The notes: generated by a model not told the origin, from the sequence alone. Numbered from the stretch's first letter, positions 44,675 to 53,996 are shown. The stretch is 64,000 nucleotides of DNA from SHYG01 sp041485445 (GCA_041485445.1 JBGPJN010000001.1:1-64000), one strand, 5' to 3'. Numbers and translations are program-made.

Positions 44675-46603
44675 CTATTTTGACAGTCTGCTGTTTTCGT
44701 CATCTAGCCGGAGTTGTTCCAGTTCTTCCCAACGTGCGTAGGCCTCAGCCAGAAGCGTTTTCAACTCTACTAGCCGATCCTTCGTGGCAATAATGTCGGC
44801 CCTGTCCCTTTTGTAGAGTCCTGGGTCTCCCATGGCTTGGAACAACTCCGTCTGTTCCCTCTCCAGACACTCAATGGTCTGGGGCAGTGCATCCAGTTCC
44901 TTTTGCTGCCTGAACCCCAATTTTGGCCTTGCCCTGGGCGCCTGAGCCGGTGGGGAGTCTTGTTTGCTGGCAGATGCCTTACTCGGTTTTGCTTCCTGGG
45001 GGCGCTGACGCAGCCAGTCATCGTACCCACCCACGTACTCCTTCACGATGGAGCCGCCTTCAAAAACGATGGTGCTCGTTACGATGTTGTTGATGAACGT
45101 CCTGTCATGGCTGACGAGGAGAATCGTTCCTGTGTAGTTAATCAAGAGGTCTTCAAGGAGGTCAAGGGTCTCAATATCAAGGTCGTTGGTGGGTTCATCC
45201 AGCACAAGGAGATTGGAGGGCCGCGTGAAGAGACGGGCGAGCATGAGGCGGTTGCGCTCCCCACCGGAAAGAGTAGAAACAAGAGAGCGAGCTTGATCTG
45301 GAGAAAAGAGAAAATCTCGCATGTAGCCCATGATGTGACGACTCTTCCCGTTAACGGTAACTGTATCAGTGCCGTTGCCGACGTTTTCTATGGCGGTCTT
45401 GTTCTCGTCCAATTGCTCAAGAAGTTGGTCAAAGTAGCTGATTTGCAGGTTAGCGCCGAGGCGGACTGTTCCCGTCTCCGGACTGAGCGTGCCAAGCAGA
45501 AGGCGCAAGAGGGTTGTCTTGCCGCTGCCGTTGGGGCCCAGAATGCCGATCCTATCGCCCTTCAGAATCGTGGTGGAGAAATTTGTGATTACTTGAGTAT
45601 CGCCATAACTAAAGCCAACTTTGTCCGCCTTGGCCACCAATGTTCCGGATCGCTCCGCCTCGTGGGCTTCCATCTTCACGTTCCCAGGCCGTTCCCGTCT
45701 GGACCTGCGCATCTCACGCATTCTTTCCAGTTCCTTCACGCGGCCCTCGTTGCGCGTCCGCCTCGCCTTGATGCCTCCCCGAACCCAATGTTCTTCCTGT
45801 TGCAGCTTCCTGTCGAACAGAGCGTTTTGCGTCTCCTCTGCCTCGCGGTCGGCGCTTCGCCGAACCAGGAATGTCTCATAGTCGCAGGACTGATCAAACA
45901 GCCTGCCCCGATCAATTTCCACTATGCGGGTAGCAATTCTCTGCAAGAACATCCGGTCGTGGGTAACGAAGATCAAAGCGCCCGTGAACCGAACCATGAT
46001 CCGTTCCAGTTCCTTGATGGAATCAATATCCATGTGGTTGGTCGGTTCATCAAGTAGGAGGATATCCGGCTCACCAACCAGCGCCCTTTTCAACAGCACT
46101 TGACGTTTTAGGCCAGCGGAAAGGGAACTGAAAGGGAGGCCCGGATTCACGCCAAGTTGCGAGAGGATTTTGCTGACCTGTTCCCTCTTGTACCACCCTC
46201 CCTCCATCTCAAGGTTGTGGTGAATGCGGTCCAATTCTTCCCGAAGATGCGGCGTGCCTTCATTCAGCAACCCGGCCAGCAACCCGGCGCTTAGGGCTGG
46301 ATTCCGTGCGATCAGGTCAACGTATTCCCTGCTTCCGCTGGCGACTACATCAAACACGGTTCCTGGTAATTCATGGGGCACCTCTTGTGAGAGATAGGCG
46401 GAGTGGACACCACGTTGGACGGAAAGAGCGCCGGAGTCTGGTTTGACGCTTCCATCTATCAGCCGCAGTAGCGTGGATTTGCCCGAGCCGTTCCTGCCTA
46501 CCAGGCCAACCTTTTCTCCGCGCTCGATGGTTAGGTTGACCCCGTCAAAAAGGGGGACGCCAGTAAAGGAAAGGGATATACCTTGCATACCTATGAAGGC
46601 CAT
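44675..46603 (-). CDS. ABC-F family ATPase, Uup-like
   Basis: 642 residues with two ABC cassettes on one chain and no membrane segment. The first has LVGRNGSGKSTLLRLIDG and LSAGLKRQVLL; the second ILGPNGSGKTTLLRLLLG and LSGGERNRLMLARL, with Walker B LLVLDEPTNDLD. Between them is the linker that reaches the ribosomal P/E site region in this family; the tail (residues ~565-640) is a charged coiled coil as in Uup. ABC-F proteins rescue or tune stalled ribosomes or remodel DNA/RNA substrates; resistance to ribosome drugs is possible but not evident. It stands alone on its strand. Confidence 0.93.
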   Translation of the reverse strand: MAFIGMQGISLSFTGVPLFDGVNLTIERGEKVGLVGRNGSGKSTLLRLIDGSVKPDSGALSVQRGVHSAYLSQEVPHELPGTVFDVVASGSREYVDLIARNPALSAGLLAGLLNEGTPHLREELDRIHHNLEMEGGWYKREQVSKILSQLGVNPGLPFSSLSAGLKRQVLLKRALVGEPDILLLDEPTNHMDIDSIKELERIMVRFTGALIFVTHDRMFLQRIATRIVEIDRGRLFDQSCDYETFLVRRSADREAEETQNALFDRKLQQEEHWVRGGIKARRTRNEGRVKELERMREMRRSRRERPGNVKMEAHEAERSGTLVAKADKVGFSYGDTQVITNFSTTILKGDRIGILGPNGSGKTTLLRLLLGTLSPETGTVRLGANLQISYFDQLLEQLDENKTAIENVGNGTDTVTVNGKSRHIMGYMRDFLFSPDQARSLVSTLSGGERNRLMLARLFTRPSNLLVLDEPTNDLDIETLDLLEDLLINYTGTILLVSHDRTFINNIVTSTIVFEGGSIVKEYVGGYDDWLRQRPQEAKPSKASASKQDSPPAQAPRARPKLGFRQQKELDALPQTIECLEREQTELFQAMGDPGLYKRDRADIIATKDRLVELKTLLAEAYARWEELEQLRLDDENSRLSK

Positions 46604-46612
46604 AAGGAGAAA

Positions 46613-46816
46613 TTACCTCGCCACCGCTATTCTCTCGACGCGACCGTTTTGGCCGCTCTCCAACCGGACTTTTGTGCCATGGGGATAAATTGGGGAGTTC
46701 GCCAAATCGGCTTCAACCATCACTTCGGCTAATTTTCCGGTCCGCTGGGCTTCCTTCATTGTACCGACATTGTACCGAAAAGGAGGCAAGACCATTGGAT
46801 ACAAGATTGGTCCCAA
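46613..46816 (-). CDS. Possible small protein upstream of the ABC-F gene
   Basis: A 67-codon frame ending 9 bases before the ABC-F start; ATG 46759 gives a 48-residue version with GTKVRLESGQNGRVERIAVAR at the end. I know no family for it. It overlaps an 11-bp tandem repeat at 46757-46778. It may be a leader peptide or simply chance; the position and lack of a strong ribosome site make it doubtful. Confidence 0.25.
   Translation of the reverse strand: MGPILYPMVLPPFRYNVGTMKEAQRTGKLAEVMVEADLANSPIYPHGTKVRLESGQNGRVERIAVAR
46757..46778. repeat. 11-bp tandem repeat (CATTGTACCGA)
   Basis: Two perfect copies, 46757-46767 and 46768-46778. On the minus strand each reads TCGGTACAATG, with TACAAT as a possible -10 box for the ABC-F gene, without a well-spaced -35. 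Confidence 0.5.
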
Positions 46817-46868
46817 GCGGGTAGGGGCTAATAACTCGTGTTCTACGTGTCAACCCAAAGCAGATGCG

Positions 46869-47014
46869 GGTAGTGGGTCAGTTTGATATGGCAGTGAACG
46901 TGGACTCTATCCGTCTCACCGGCGAAGGCCGGTGTCCAGGTACGATCGTGGTTGACATGCTCTGATGGATTCCGGCTTGCGCCGGAATGACGAAGACATA
47001 TCTGACCCACTACC
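46869..47014. mobile_element. 146-bp MITE copy 2 with target duplication
   Basis: The ends GGTAGTGGGTCAG (46869-46881) and CTGACCCACTACC (47002-47014) match copy 1 exactly, as do both internal hairpins. CAGATGC flanks it on both sides (46861-46867 and 47015-47021), another 7-bp duplication, again with one unpaired base at the left. It lies between two ABC-F genes transcribed apart. Roughly a dozen of 146 bases differ from copy 1 by hand comparison. Confidence 0.8.
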
Positions 47015-47089
47015 CAGATGCAGCTCACCCAAGATTATGGCTCCTGCCTTTGCGTCCGGTAGGTATAATGGTATCCCTGGCAGGTGATA

Positions 47090-49090
47090 ATGTTAAGTGC
47101 ATCCAACATCAGCAAAGCCTACACGGAGCGGACCCTGTTCAGTGGCCTCACCCTCAACGTGTTGGCCGGGGACCGCATCGCGCTGATCGGCTCCAATGGT
47201 TCTGGCAAGACCACCCTCCTGGACATCCTGGCAGGCGACGCCTCTCCAGACACGGGGAGCATAACAAGGCAGCGCAACGTCACCATCGGCTATCTCAAAC
47301 AGGAGCTCACCCCATTTTCCGGCAAAACCCTGCTCCAAGAGGTCTTGGAGGCCTCTTCAGAGGTGACCGCGCTCAAGGAGAGGATCGCTGATACCCAGGA
47401 GTCTCTGGCGTCGGAGACCGGGCAGGCCAAGTCGGTTGCGCTGTGGCAGGAGCTCACTCATCTTGACACCGCACTGGAGGCGGCGGGCGGAGGCGACCGA
47501 GAGCACGAGGCCAAGGCCATCCTCTTCGGACTGGGCTTCAAGCAGGACGGCTTTGTCCGGCCCCTCGGCGAGTTCAGCGGCGGTTGGCTGATGCGGGCTG
47601 CCCTGGCCAAGTTGCTTTTCAGAAATCCAGACCTTTTGCTCCTCGACGAGCCAACCAACCACTTGGACCTTGATGCAAACCTGTGGTTCGAGAATTTCTT
47701 GGCCTCGTTCCGGGGCGCGGTAGTCCTCACCTCTCACGACCGTGCCTTCCTGAACAAGGTGGCGACCAGGGTACTGGCCCTTGAGCGCGACGAGGTGGTG
47801 ATCTTCACGGGCAATTATGACGGCTACCTCATTGCCCGCGAGCGGTCCCTCCAGGTCAAGGAGGCGGCCGCGGCAAGGCAGGAGCGCGAGGTCCAGAGAC
47901 AGATGCGCTTTGTGGAGCGCTTTCGCTACAATGCCCAGAAGGCCAGCCAGGTGCAGAGCCGCTTGAAGCAGCTTGCGAAGGTTCAGCCTATCCAGTTGCC
48001 CAGGGCGGTCAAGAGAGTACACTACTCATTCCCGGAGCCGCCACGCAGCGGCGTTGAGGTCATTCGGCTAGCCAACGTAAGCAAGTTCTATGGCGATCAC
48101 GCCGTCTATCGCGGTCTGAACCTAGTCCTAACGCGTGGCGATCGGGCTGCCCTGGTTGGGCACAACGGCGCCGGCAAAACCACCATGCTGAAGATTCTCG
48201 CGGGTGTCCTTCCCTTTGAGGAAGGCGAGCGAAAAACCGGTCACAACGTGGTGACAGCCTACTACGCGCAGCATGTGCTGGAGCTCCTCAACCCCGGCAA
48301 CACCCTCATGGAGGAACTGCAACAGGCGGCGCCCGACGAGACGGATCAGAACTTGCGCCACACCCTCGGCGGCTTTCTGTTCAGCGGCGACGACATCCGA
48401 AAGCCCATATCTGTGTTGTCGGGTGGAGAGAAGGCGCGGGTGGCCCTGGCAAAGCTGCTGCTCCAGCCAAGCAACCTGCTGTTCATGGACGAGCCAACCA
48501 ACCACCTTGACATCGTCTCAAGGGAGGTGCTCTCAGACGCCCTCAGCGACTATCGCGGCACCATCTGCTTCATAACCCACGACCGAACCCTGATACGACA
48601 GGTCGCCAACAAGATCATTGAGATCGAGAACGGTCAACCAAAGGCCTTCACCGGGGACTACGACAGTTACCTGTACCGCAAGCAGACCGAAACCGCGCAA
48701 GGCGCAACCACCTCCATTGCCGGCGGAGCAAACAATGACGCCTCGGGGCGCGGCGCTGCCAGCAACCGCCTCAACCGGAGACGTTCCGGACGACCTCTGG
48801 GCGCCGAAGAGGAGTTGCGCCGGGTCCTCCGCAGTGAGGCCCGCAAGCTGGTCATACGGATAGACGCGATTGAGGCCAAGCTGGCGGACCACGAGGCCCG
48901 GATTGCGGAGCTGGAGGCGATGTTTTCCAGCCCGGACCAGTTCCAAGACCGGGCTCTGCTTGCCGCCGCTGGAGAGCAGCACCGGGAGCACAAGGAGGAG
49001 TCACAATCTCTCTGGGAGGAGTGGGAGCGGTTATCGCTGGAGGCGGAGAGTGTCGACAGCCGGCTCGCGGGACTCAATGCCGACCAATAG
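47090..49090 (+). CDS. ABC-F family ATPase
   Basis: About 666 residues with two ABC cassettes. The first has LIGSNGSGKTTLLDILAG and Walker B LLLLDEPTNHLD; the second LVGHNGAGKTTMLKILAG with LSGGEKARVALAKLL and LLFMDEPTNHLD. The linker (MRFVERFRYNAQKASQVQ) is the helical arm inserted into the ribosome in the YheS/ABCF3-type subgroup. A basic patch and a coiled-coil tail end the protein. ATG 47090 has AGGTGA just ahead; GTG 47084 would add two residues. Likely a translation factor rather than a transporter; no permease is near. It is only distantly similar to the Uup-like protein across the MITE. Confidence 0.93.
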   Translation: MLSASNISKAYTERTLFSGLTLNVLAGDRIALIGSNGSGKTTLLDILAGDASPDTGSITRQRNVTIGYLKQELTPFSGKTLLQEVLEASSEVTALKERIADTQESLASETGQAKSVALWQELTHLDTALEAAGGGDREHEAKAILFGLGFKQDGFVRPLGEFSGGWLMRAALAKLLFRNPDLLLLDEPTNHLDLDANLWFENFLASFRGAVVLTSHDRAFLNKVATRVLALERDEVVIFTGNYDGYLIARERSLQVKEAAAARQEREVQRQMRFVERFRYNAQKASQVQSRLKQLAKVQPIQLPRAVKRVHYSFPEPPRSGVEVIRLANVSKFYGDHAVYRGLNLVLTRGDRAALVGHNGAGKTTMLKILAGVLPFEEGERKTGHNVVTAYYAQHVLELLNPGNTLMEELQQAAPDETDQNLRHTLGGFLFSGDDIRKPISVLSGGEKARVALAKLLLQPSNLLFMDEPTNHLDIVSREVLSDALSDYRGTICFITHDRTLIRQVANKIIEIENGQPKAFTGDYDSYLYRKQTETAQGATTSIAGGANNDASGRGAASNRLNRRRSGRPLGAEEELRRVLRSEARKLVIRIDAIEAKLADHEARIAELEAMFSSPDQFQDRALLAAAGEQHREHKEESQSLWEEWERLSLEAESVDSRLAGLNADQ

Positions 49091-49404
49091 GGCAACCCTG
49101 GCTACGAGTGAGTTTCCGGATGCCTGCGTAGGGTGACGAGACGAGGGGTGCAGGAGTCTTTTGCCACTGCCAAGAGTGCGAGTCATCAACGATTACCAGG
49201 AGCGGTTACCAAAAGCAAGGAACGAACATATCGTGGATGCCTTTCTACAGTACGTCTTCACACCCCCTTCATTTCTTCGCCAACTGGGGTCACAGTTCCT
49301 TTACGGCGACTGGCCATAGTAGACTCCGTAGTCATTACAGGCAGAAGAAAGTCGCATTTCAGCCCCGCTGGTCATTACTGGGGCTGGTGGCTGAGGTTGG
49401 CGCC
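49091..49404. other. Intergenic region before kbl
   Basis: About 314 bases without a recognisable gene or structured RNA. The kbl frame remains open back to 49237, but that part does not resemble the family. The ribosome site GAGG for kbl is at 49393-49396. No promoter with clear boxes was found. Confidence 0.4.
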
Positions 49405-50592
49405 GTGGCCTACACCAAAATCAGGGATTGGCTGGAAGAGCAGATTGAGGAGATCAAGAGGAGTGGACTCTTCAAGGAGGAGCGGATCATCACGACGCCC
49501 CAGGGAGCGGAGATCCGGACTTCTAGGGGGCCCACCATCAACTTCTGCGCCAACAACTATTTGGGGCTGGCCAGCGACCCGGAGGTGATCGCCTCGGTCT
49601 CCCAAGGGATGCAGACCCACGGCTTCGGCATGGCATCGGTACGGTTCATCTGCGGCACCCAGGACATACATAAAGACCTGGAGCGCCGAGTGAGCGATTT
49701 CTTGGGGACCGACGATACCATCCTCTACAGCTCCTGTTTTGATGCCAACACGGGGCTGTTTGAGACCCTGTTGGCCCAGGAGGACGCCGTAATCAGCGAT
49801 GCCCTCAACCACGCCAGCATCATCGACGGCGTCCGTCTGTGCCGGGCCCAGCGCAAGATCTTCCGCCACAACGACATGGCCGACCTGGAGGAAAAACTGA
49901 AGGAGACCCGGGAGGCCAGATTCCGTATCGTCTCCACCGATGGCGTGTTCAGCATGCAGGGCGACATGGCGAACCTGAACGGCATCTGCGATCTGGCCGG
50001 CCGCTACGACGCGCTGGTAATGGTGGATGACTCGCATGCCACCGGGTTCGTCGGGCCGGGTGGGAAGGGCACGCCGGCCCTCCTGGGGGTGGCCGACCGG
50101 GTGGACATCGTCACCAGCACCCTGGGGAAGGCCCTGGGTGGGGCCTCCGGTGGGTTCACCAGCGGCAGGCGAGAGATCATTGACCTGTTGCGGCAACGCT
50201 CCCGGCCCTACCTATTTTCCAATACCCTGGCGCCTCCCATGGTGCTGGGGGCGCTGAAGGCGCTGGAGTTGGTCCAGCAACGCCCGGAGTTGCGCCAGAA
50301 GTTGTGGGACAATACCGCCTACTTCAGAAGCAAGATGACCGAGTTGGGCTTTGACATCGTTCCTGGAAACCACCCCATAGTCCCTCTGATGCTGCGGGAC
50401 GAAATGAAGACGGTCAAGATGGCGGGGGAGTTGTACCAGCGTGGCATCTATGTAGTAGGTTTCAGCTTCCCGGTGGTGTCCCGAGGCGAGGCCCGCATCC
50501 GGGTCCAGGTGTCGGCAGCCCACTCCCGGCAACACCTGGACAGGGCGCTGATGGAGTTTGAAGCCGTTGGCAAGCAGCTGGGAGTGATCTAG
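49405..50592 (+). CDS. kbl: Glycine C-acetyltransferase (2-amino-3-ketobutyrate CoA ligase)
   Basis: About 395 residues, the usual length, of the alpha-oxoamine synthase family. INFCANNYLGLA, HGFGMASVRFICGTQ, DDSHATGFVG (PLP-contacting Asp/His) and the Schiff-base lysine in TSTLGKALGGASGG are all present. It cleaves 2-amino-3-ketobutyrate with CoA to glycine and acetyl-CoA. GTG 49405 is picked because KIRDWLEEQIEEIKRSGL aligns with family N-termini. The next gene, threonine dehydrogenase, starts 1 base after its stop, so the two enzymes form the complete threonine-to-glycine route. Confidence 0.95.
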   Translation: MAYTKIRDWLEEQIEEIKRSGLFKEERIITTPQGAEIRTSRGPTINFCANNYLGLASDPEVIASVSQGMQTHGFGMASVRFICGTQDIHKDLERRVSDFLGTDDTILYSSCFDANTGLFETLLAQEDAVISDALNHASIIDGVRLCRAQRKIFRHNDMADLEEKLKETREARFRIVSTDGVFSMQGDMANLNGICDLAGRYDALVMVDDSHATGFVGPGGKGTPALLGVADRVDIVTSTLGKALGGASGGFTSGRREIIDLLRQRSRPYLFSNTLAPPMVLGALKALELVQQRPELRQKLWDNTAYFRSKMTELGFDIVPGNHPIVPLMLRDEMKTVKMAGELYQRGIYVVGFSFPVVSRGEARIRVQVSAAHSRQHLDRALMEFEAVGKQLGVI

Positions 50593-50593
50593 G

Positions 50594-51553
50594 ATGAAGC
50601 GCATCCTGGTCACCGGCGCCTCCGGCCAGATTGGCTCCGAGTTGGTGCCCGCCCTGCGGGACCGTTACGGCGCTGACAGCGTCGTCGCGGCGGGCCACGC
50701 CAGGCCGCTGACGACGGAGCTTACGGCCTCCGGCCCATGCACTAACGTGGACGTCACCTCCTTTGACGACGTAGTGCGCGCCATCAAGGGGTTCCAGATT
50801 GATGCAATTTACCACCTGAGCTCAATTCTGTCCGCCCTGGCGGAGCAGCAACGACGCCTGGCCTACCAGGTCAATATCAACGGCCTGTGCAACGTGTTGG
50901 AGGCGGCAAGCATGAACGGAGTGGAGCGGGTCATTATCCCCAGCTCCATCGCCGCCTTTGGGCCCAGTACCCCACGAGACAACACACCAAACGACACCCT
51001 CCAGCGGCCGAATACGATCTACGGCATCTCCAAAGTGTTCGGTGAGCTTCTGGGTAACTACTACTACGAAAAGGTTGGGCTGGATGTCCGGGGCGTGCGG
51101 CTGCCCGGCATCATTAGCTGGAAGGTTGAGCCCACGGCGGGGACCACCGACTACGCGGTCGCGGCCTTCTACGGCGCCCTGCGGGAGCGGCGGTATACCT
51201 GTTACTTGAGGCCGGACACCTTTCTGCCCATGATGTACATGCCAGACGCCATCCGCGCGCTCCTGGAGGTGGCCGAGGCAGATATTTCAAGGCTGCAGCA
51301 CCATGCCGACTTCAACGTCAGCGCCATGAGCTTTGCGCCTGAACACCTTGCCCGGTCCATCGCCAAGCACGTGCCCGGCTTCACCATAGCATACCAGGTG
51401 GACTCGCTGCGCCAGTCCATCGCCGACTCTTGGCCCAACTCCCTTGACGACTCGGCGGCCCGAGCCGAATGGGGATGGCAGCCGCAGTACGACCTGGAAA
51501 CCATGGTTGAGGACATGTTGCGGAACCTGGCCCGAAAACTCACTTTATCCTAA
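50594..51553 (+). CDS. tdh: L-threonine 3-dehydrogenase, epimerase-type
   Basis: 319 residues. This is the SDR/epimerase type of threonine dehydrogenase, not the zinc-dependent one. VTGASGQIGSELV binds NAD and the catalytic motif is YGISK (YxxxK), with PSSIAAFGP before it. It oxidises threonine to 2-amino-3-ketobutyrate, the substrate of Kbl next door. The start ATG 50594 follows kbl by one base, with AGGATG as shared ribosome site and start. The C-terminal region (DFNVSAMSFAPEHLA) matches the family. Confidence 0.94.
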   Translation: MKRILVTGASGQIGSELVPALRDRYGADSVVAAGHARPLTTELTASGPCTNVDVTSFDDVVRAIKGFQIDAIYHLSSILSALAEQQRRLAYQVNINGLCNVLEAASMNGVERVIIPSSIAAFGPSTPRDNTPNDTLQRPNTIYGISKVFGELLGNYYYEKVGLDVRGVRLPGIISWKVEPTAGTTDYAVAAFYGALRERRYTCYLRPDTFLPMMYMPDAIRALLEVAEADISRLQHHADFNVSAMSFAPEHLARSIAKHVPGFTIAYQVDSLRQSIADSWPNSLDDSAARAEWGWQPQYDLETMVEDMLRNLARKLTLS

Positions 51554-51580
51554 TTAACGCCAAAAGGGGATGGCCGCCGG

Positions 51581-52256
51581 TTATAAGCTTTTTGCGCCTC
51601 GTAAGACTTTCGCGGCTCCTAGCAAAACCGGGAGCTCCTTCTTTGTCTCCACCCCCAATTGTTCCAGCAGGGCCTTGAGGTCGGATTTTACAAACTCGGC
51701 ATAGTAATGATGGCCGTGAAAGAGGCTAAACACTCCATATAATCAGACTATAGACCAGAAGTCTATGAACTCTGTTCCGGGGCAGAGCAAAGTCCACAAT
51801 CAACACCGTCCCTCCCCGCCTGGTAACCCTTACCATCTCCTTCAACGCCTTTTCTCTTATGGTTAAAGGCATGGTATGTATCACAAAGGAGGTGCAGGCA
51901 ACGTCAAAACCAGCATCCGGAAACGGCAGGTTGGTGGCATCTGCCACGCTGAAGGTCGCGTTCTTATATGTGTTCTTCCTGCTGGCCACCCTGAGCATGG
52001 CGTCGGAGAGATCCACGCCCACCACCTCATACCCCAGTTTCGCAAAGGCAAAGGCTTGTTTGCCCGTGCCCGTGCCAACGTCCAGTATTCTTGACCCGGG
52101 TTTGACGTCGGCGAACCTCACCACCCGGTCCCGCAACCCGGACATGGGGGTAACAAAGATGTCATAGACCGGGGCCAACGTGCCAAACGCCCGTTTTACC
52201 AGCGAGTAATACCTTTTTTCTTCGTCAGCAACCCGGTGGCCCTGATCAGGCCGCAT
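51581..52256 (-). pseudogene. Class I SAM-dependent methyltransferase, C-terminal frameshift
   Basis: The first 176 codons (52256 to 51726) hold a Rossmann methyltransferase: ILDVGTGTGKQAFAFAKL (SAM loop), VVGVDLSDAMLRVA, DATNLPFPDAGFDVA. The frame then meets a stop at 51726-51728. In the next frame the family-like tail continues (HHYYAEFVKSDLKALLEQLG...LLGAAKVLRGA) to a stop at 51581-51583. Dropping one T from GTTTAG (~51729) restores one open frame of about 224 codons. So there is a one-base indel: a recent mutation or a sequencing error in a T-run. The substrate is unknown. Confidence 0.7.
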
Positions 52257-52322
52257 GTGTGTTCACCGGTCCGTCGTAGAATCGCGTGAGAGGGTCCAGG
52301 ACTTGAACGGCTCTGCCTGGGC

Positions 52323-52748
52323 CTATGTTGGAGGCTGCGGAGCAGACGGTTGACCGCTCTGGGATGCAGTCTCTCCTTCGACGTTGTATCCGATGCGCCG
52401 CTGGTGGGGGTGTTGCAGGGCAACCGACACCAGGACCACCAGCTCGTAGGGCAGGAACGCCACGTCCATGTCGGCGCAGGTTACCGTGTCTCGGAAGTAT
52501 TGGACGGCGAACCACCGCTCGGTCAGATGCATGATGTGGCACAGGTCCAGCACCCTCCCGTTGGCCAGATGCAGGTTCACCACTGGGACCGCGCCGGGAT
52601 TTCCCTGGCACTGGGCCACCACCCGGTCCGGCAGCACGCTGGTGTAGAAATGTGCGTCAAAGGGCGCCGCAGTGGCCTGGCGCCAGGGCCGGCCCGCCGG
52701 GGCCAGCAAGGTTTCCGGGACACCAGGGTTTTCTTCTCCCGTGACCAT
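52323..52748 (-). CDS. Hypothetical protein, 141 residues
   Basis: I know no family. It has no signal peptide or membrane segment. Middle motifs such as DLCHIMHLTERWFAVQYFRD and MDVAFLPYELV look like real folded protein, unlike the opposite frames. It has a good ribosome site (GGGAGG before ATG 52748). The C-terminal ~20 residues are low complexity (Ser/Gln/Pro). It ends 66 bases before the methyltransferase start and follows the lipoprotein; it may be the tail end of the copper block's transcript. Confidence 0.6.
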   Translation of the reverse strand: MVTGEENPGVPETLLAPAGRPWRQATAAPFDAHFYTSVLPDRVVAQCQGNPGAVPVVNLHLANGRVLDLCHIMHLTERWFAVQYFRDTVTCADMDVAFLPYELVVLVSVALQHPHQRRIGYNVEGETASQSGQPSAPQPPT

Positions 52749-52844
52749 GACTTACCGTCCCTCCCTGCAGTAATGGCTCAATTCCCACCAAGTCCCTGAG
52801 ATCGCTTCAGAAGCGGCCATAGCCAACCAGCCTGGCGGTAGCCC

Positions 52845-53402
52845 CTAGTCCCAACGCAACACCCTTTCTTTGACCCCAGCCACGTCGTACAGGACCAGCT
52901 CCAGGGGCTCGGGACTCTGAGTATATGCTGGCTTGATCCCGGTGTCCCTGCTGGAGAACAGGAGAAGCCCCGACCGGTGGTGGGAGTCCTCCTTGAGGCC
53001 CTGCCAGGCGATGGGCTTGAACTCTCGACCGTTACTGTCCCGGAAGGCGGCGAGCTTGGCGACGTCCAGGGCCATGAGGTCCCCGGCGTGGGTATCCAGT
53101 TGCACGACAAAGCCCCAGTAGTCTGACGGATATCCCCTGGCCGTCAGGTCGGAAGCCTCAGCGGGAGTCGCCACAAAGGTGACGCCTCCCTGGCCACCGT
53201 CGGTCCTGGTCAACCCCTGGCGGGCCGATGGCTCGCCGGGGGCAACCCCACTCTCTCCGTTGGAGGGCGCGGGCTGCGACCCGCACGCCATCACACCCAC
53301 AACGAACAGACTGGCTAGGGACAGCATGATGAACGCCCGCCCGCTTCCCCTCCCCCTTCCCAGGGGCCGCGGCATGATGCTGCTGGCAACGACTGCCATC
53401 AC
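52845..53402 (-). CDS. Putative lipoprotein of the copper/envelope cluster
   Basis: 185 residues with an N-terminal basic region, a hydrophobic stretch and a lipobox-like VVGVMAC (Cys ~40). A Gly/Ser/Pro linker follows, and then a small folded part (DYWGFVVQLDTHAGDLMALD). Its ATG at 53402 overlaps the stop of the membrane-protein gene by 4 bp, so the two are co-translated and probably work together at the cell surface. I recognise no domain. Several ATGs exist further in; the coupled one is preferred. Confidence 0.65.
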   Translation of the reverse strand: MMAVVASSIMPRPLGRGRGSGRAFIMLSLASLFVVGVMACGSQPAPSNGESGVAPGEPSARQGLTRTDGGQGGVTFVATPAEASDLTARGYPSDYWGFVVQLDTHAGDLMALDVAKLAAFRDSNGREFKPIAWQGLKEDSHHRSGLLLFSSRDTGIKPAYTQSPEPLELVLYDVAGVKERVLRWD

Positions 53403-53947
53403 CCTCCTCCAGTCGCAGTTTGTGCTTTCATGGCCCGCAGGTGAGCCCGGCCCTGGAGCACGACCCTCACCATGATGGCCACGCCGACGGCGTTAACCAC
53501 CAGGCCCACCACCATGAAGGGAACGCGGTACTGGTTGAGGAAGATGGCCGCGCCGGACAGGCCAAGCACCGGCAGCACGTCGGTGACGTGATGCAGGCAG
53601 CAGGCCACCATGGCCACCGAGGATGTGCCGGTGCCCGCGCCGGTGGCCGCGGTGGGCGCCGCCAGCCGGACTCCGTGGTGGACCACCAGGCGCAGGTAGC
53701 TGTAGAGGCCCATCTGCACACCGAAACCTCCGGCAATGGCCGACACCAGGGCCCGGTCCTGGCCCAGCAGCTCCACAGCGTGGGTCCACCCCTGGCCCCA
53801 GGTGACAATCCCCAGGTAAAGCAGCACCAGGAACCCCGCTGCCGCCAGCCCCAGAATGAAGGGCAATAATCGCCGCACCAGGCTAATTTGTGCCGTGGTC
53901 TGGGGCGTACCTTGGTCTGGCAGGTGGCACGCTGCCTCGCTGGACAT
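53399..53947 (-). CDS. Membrane protein with Cys-Cys-x-His-His motif
   Basis: About 182 residues and four or so hydrophobic segments (LLPFILGLAAAGFLVLLYLG, then a second near ALVSAIAGGFGVQMGLYSYL, then LPVLGLSGAAIFLNQY and VPFMVVGLVVNAVGVAIMV). In the third, ACCLHHVTDVLP places two Cys and two His inside or at the edge of the membrane: a likely metal site. It lies between the UbiB-type kinase and the lipoprotein, in the block with copper genes. ATG 53947 has AAGGAGG upstream; the frame continues to 54067 without family support. I infer a metal-handling role, not a known transporter family. Confidence 0.65.
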   Translation of the reverse strand: MSSEAACHLPDQGTPQTTAQISLVRRLLPFILGLAAAGFLVLLYLGIVTWGQGWTHAVELLGQDRALVSAIAGGFGVQMGLYSYLRLVVHHGVRLAAPTAATGAGTGTSSVAMVACCLHHVTDVLPVLGLSGAAIFLNQYRVPFMVVGLVVNAVGVAIMVRVVLQGRAHLRAMKAQTATGGG

Positions 53948-53996
53948 GGGAGCCTCCTTCAACAGTGATTGCCCAGGGCAGTCTACCCTGGGGAGT

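Noticed and set aside
46843..47028. Short frame through MITE copy 2
   Set aside because: Non-coding repeat; no ribosome site and the same artefact as at copy 1.
49091..49404. Possible riboswitch or leader RNA ahead of kbl-tdh
   Set aside because: No recognisable glycine or lysine riboswitch core or T-box was found on reading; sequence lacks ordered stems with conserved loops.
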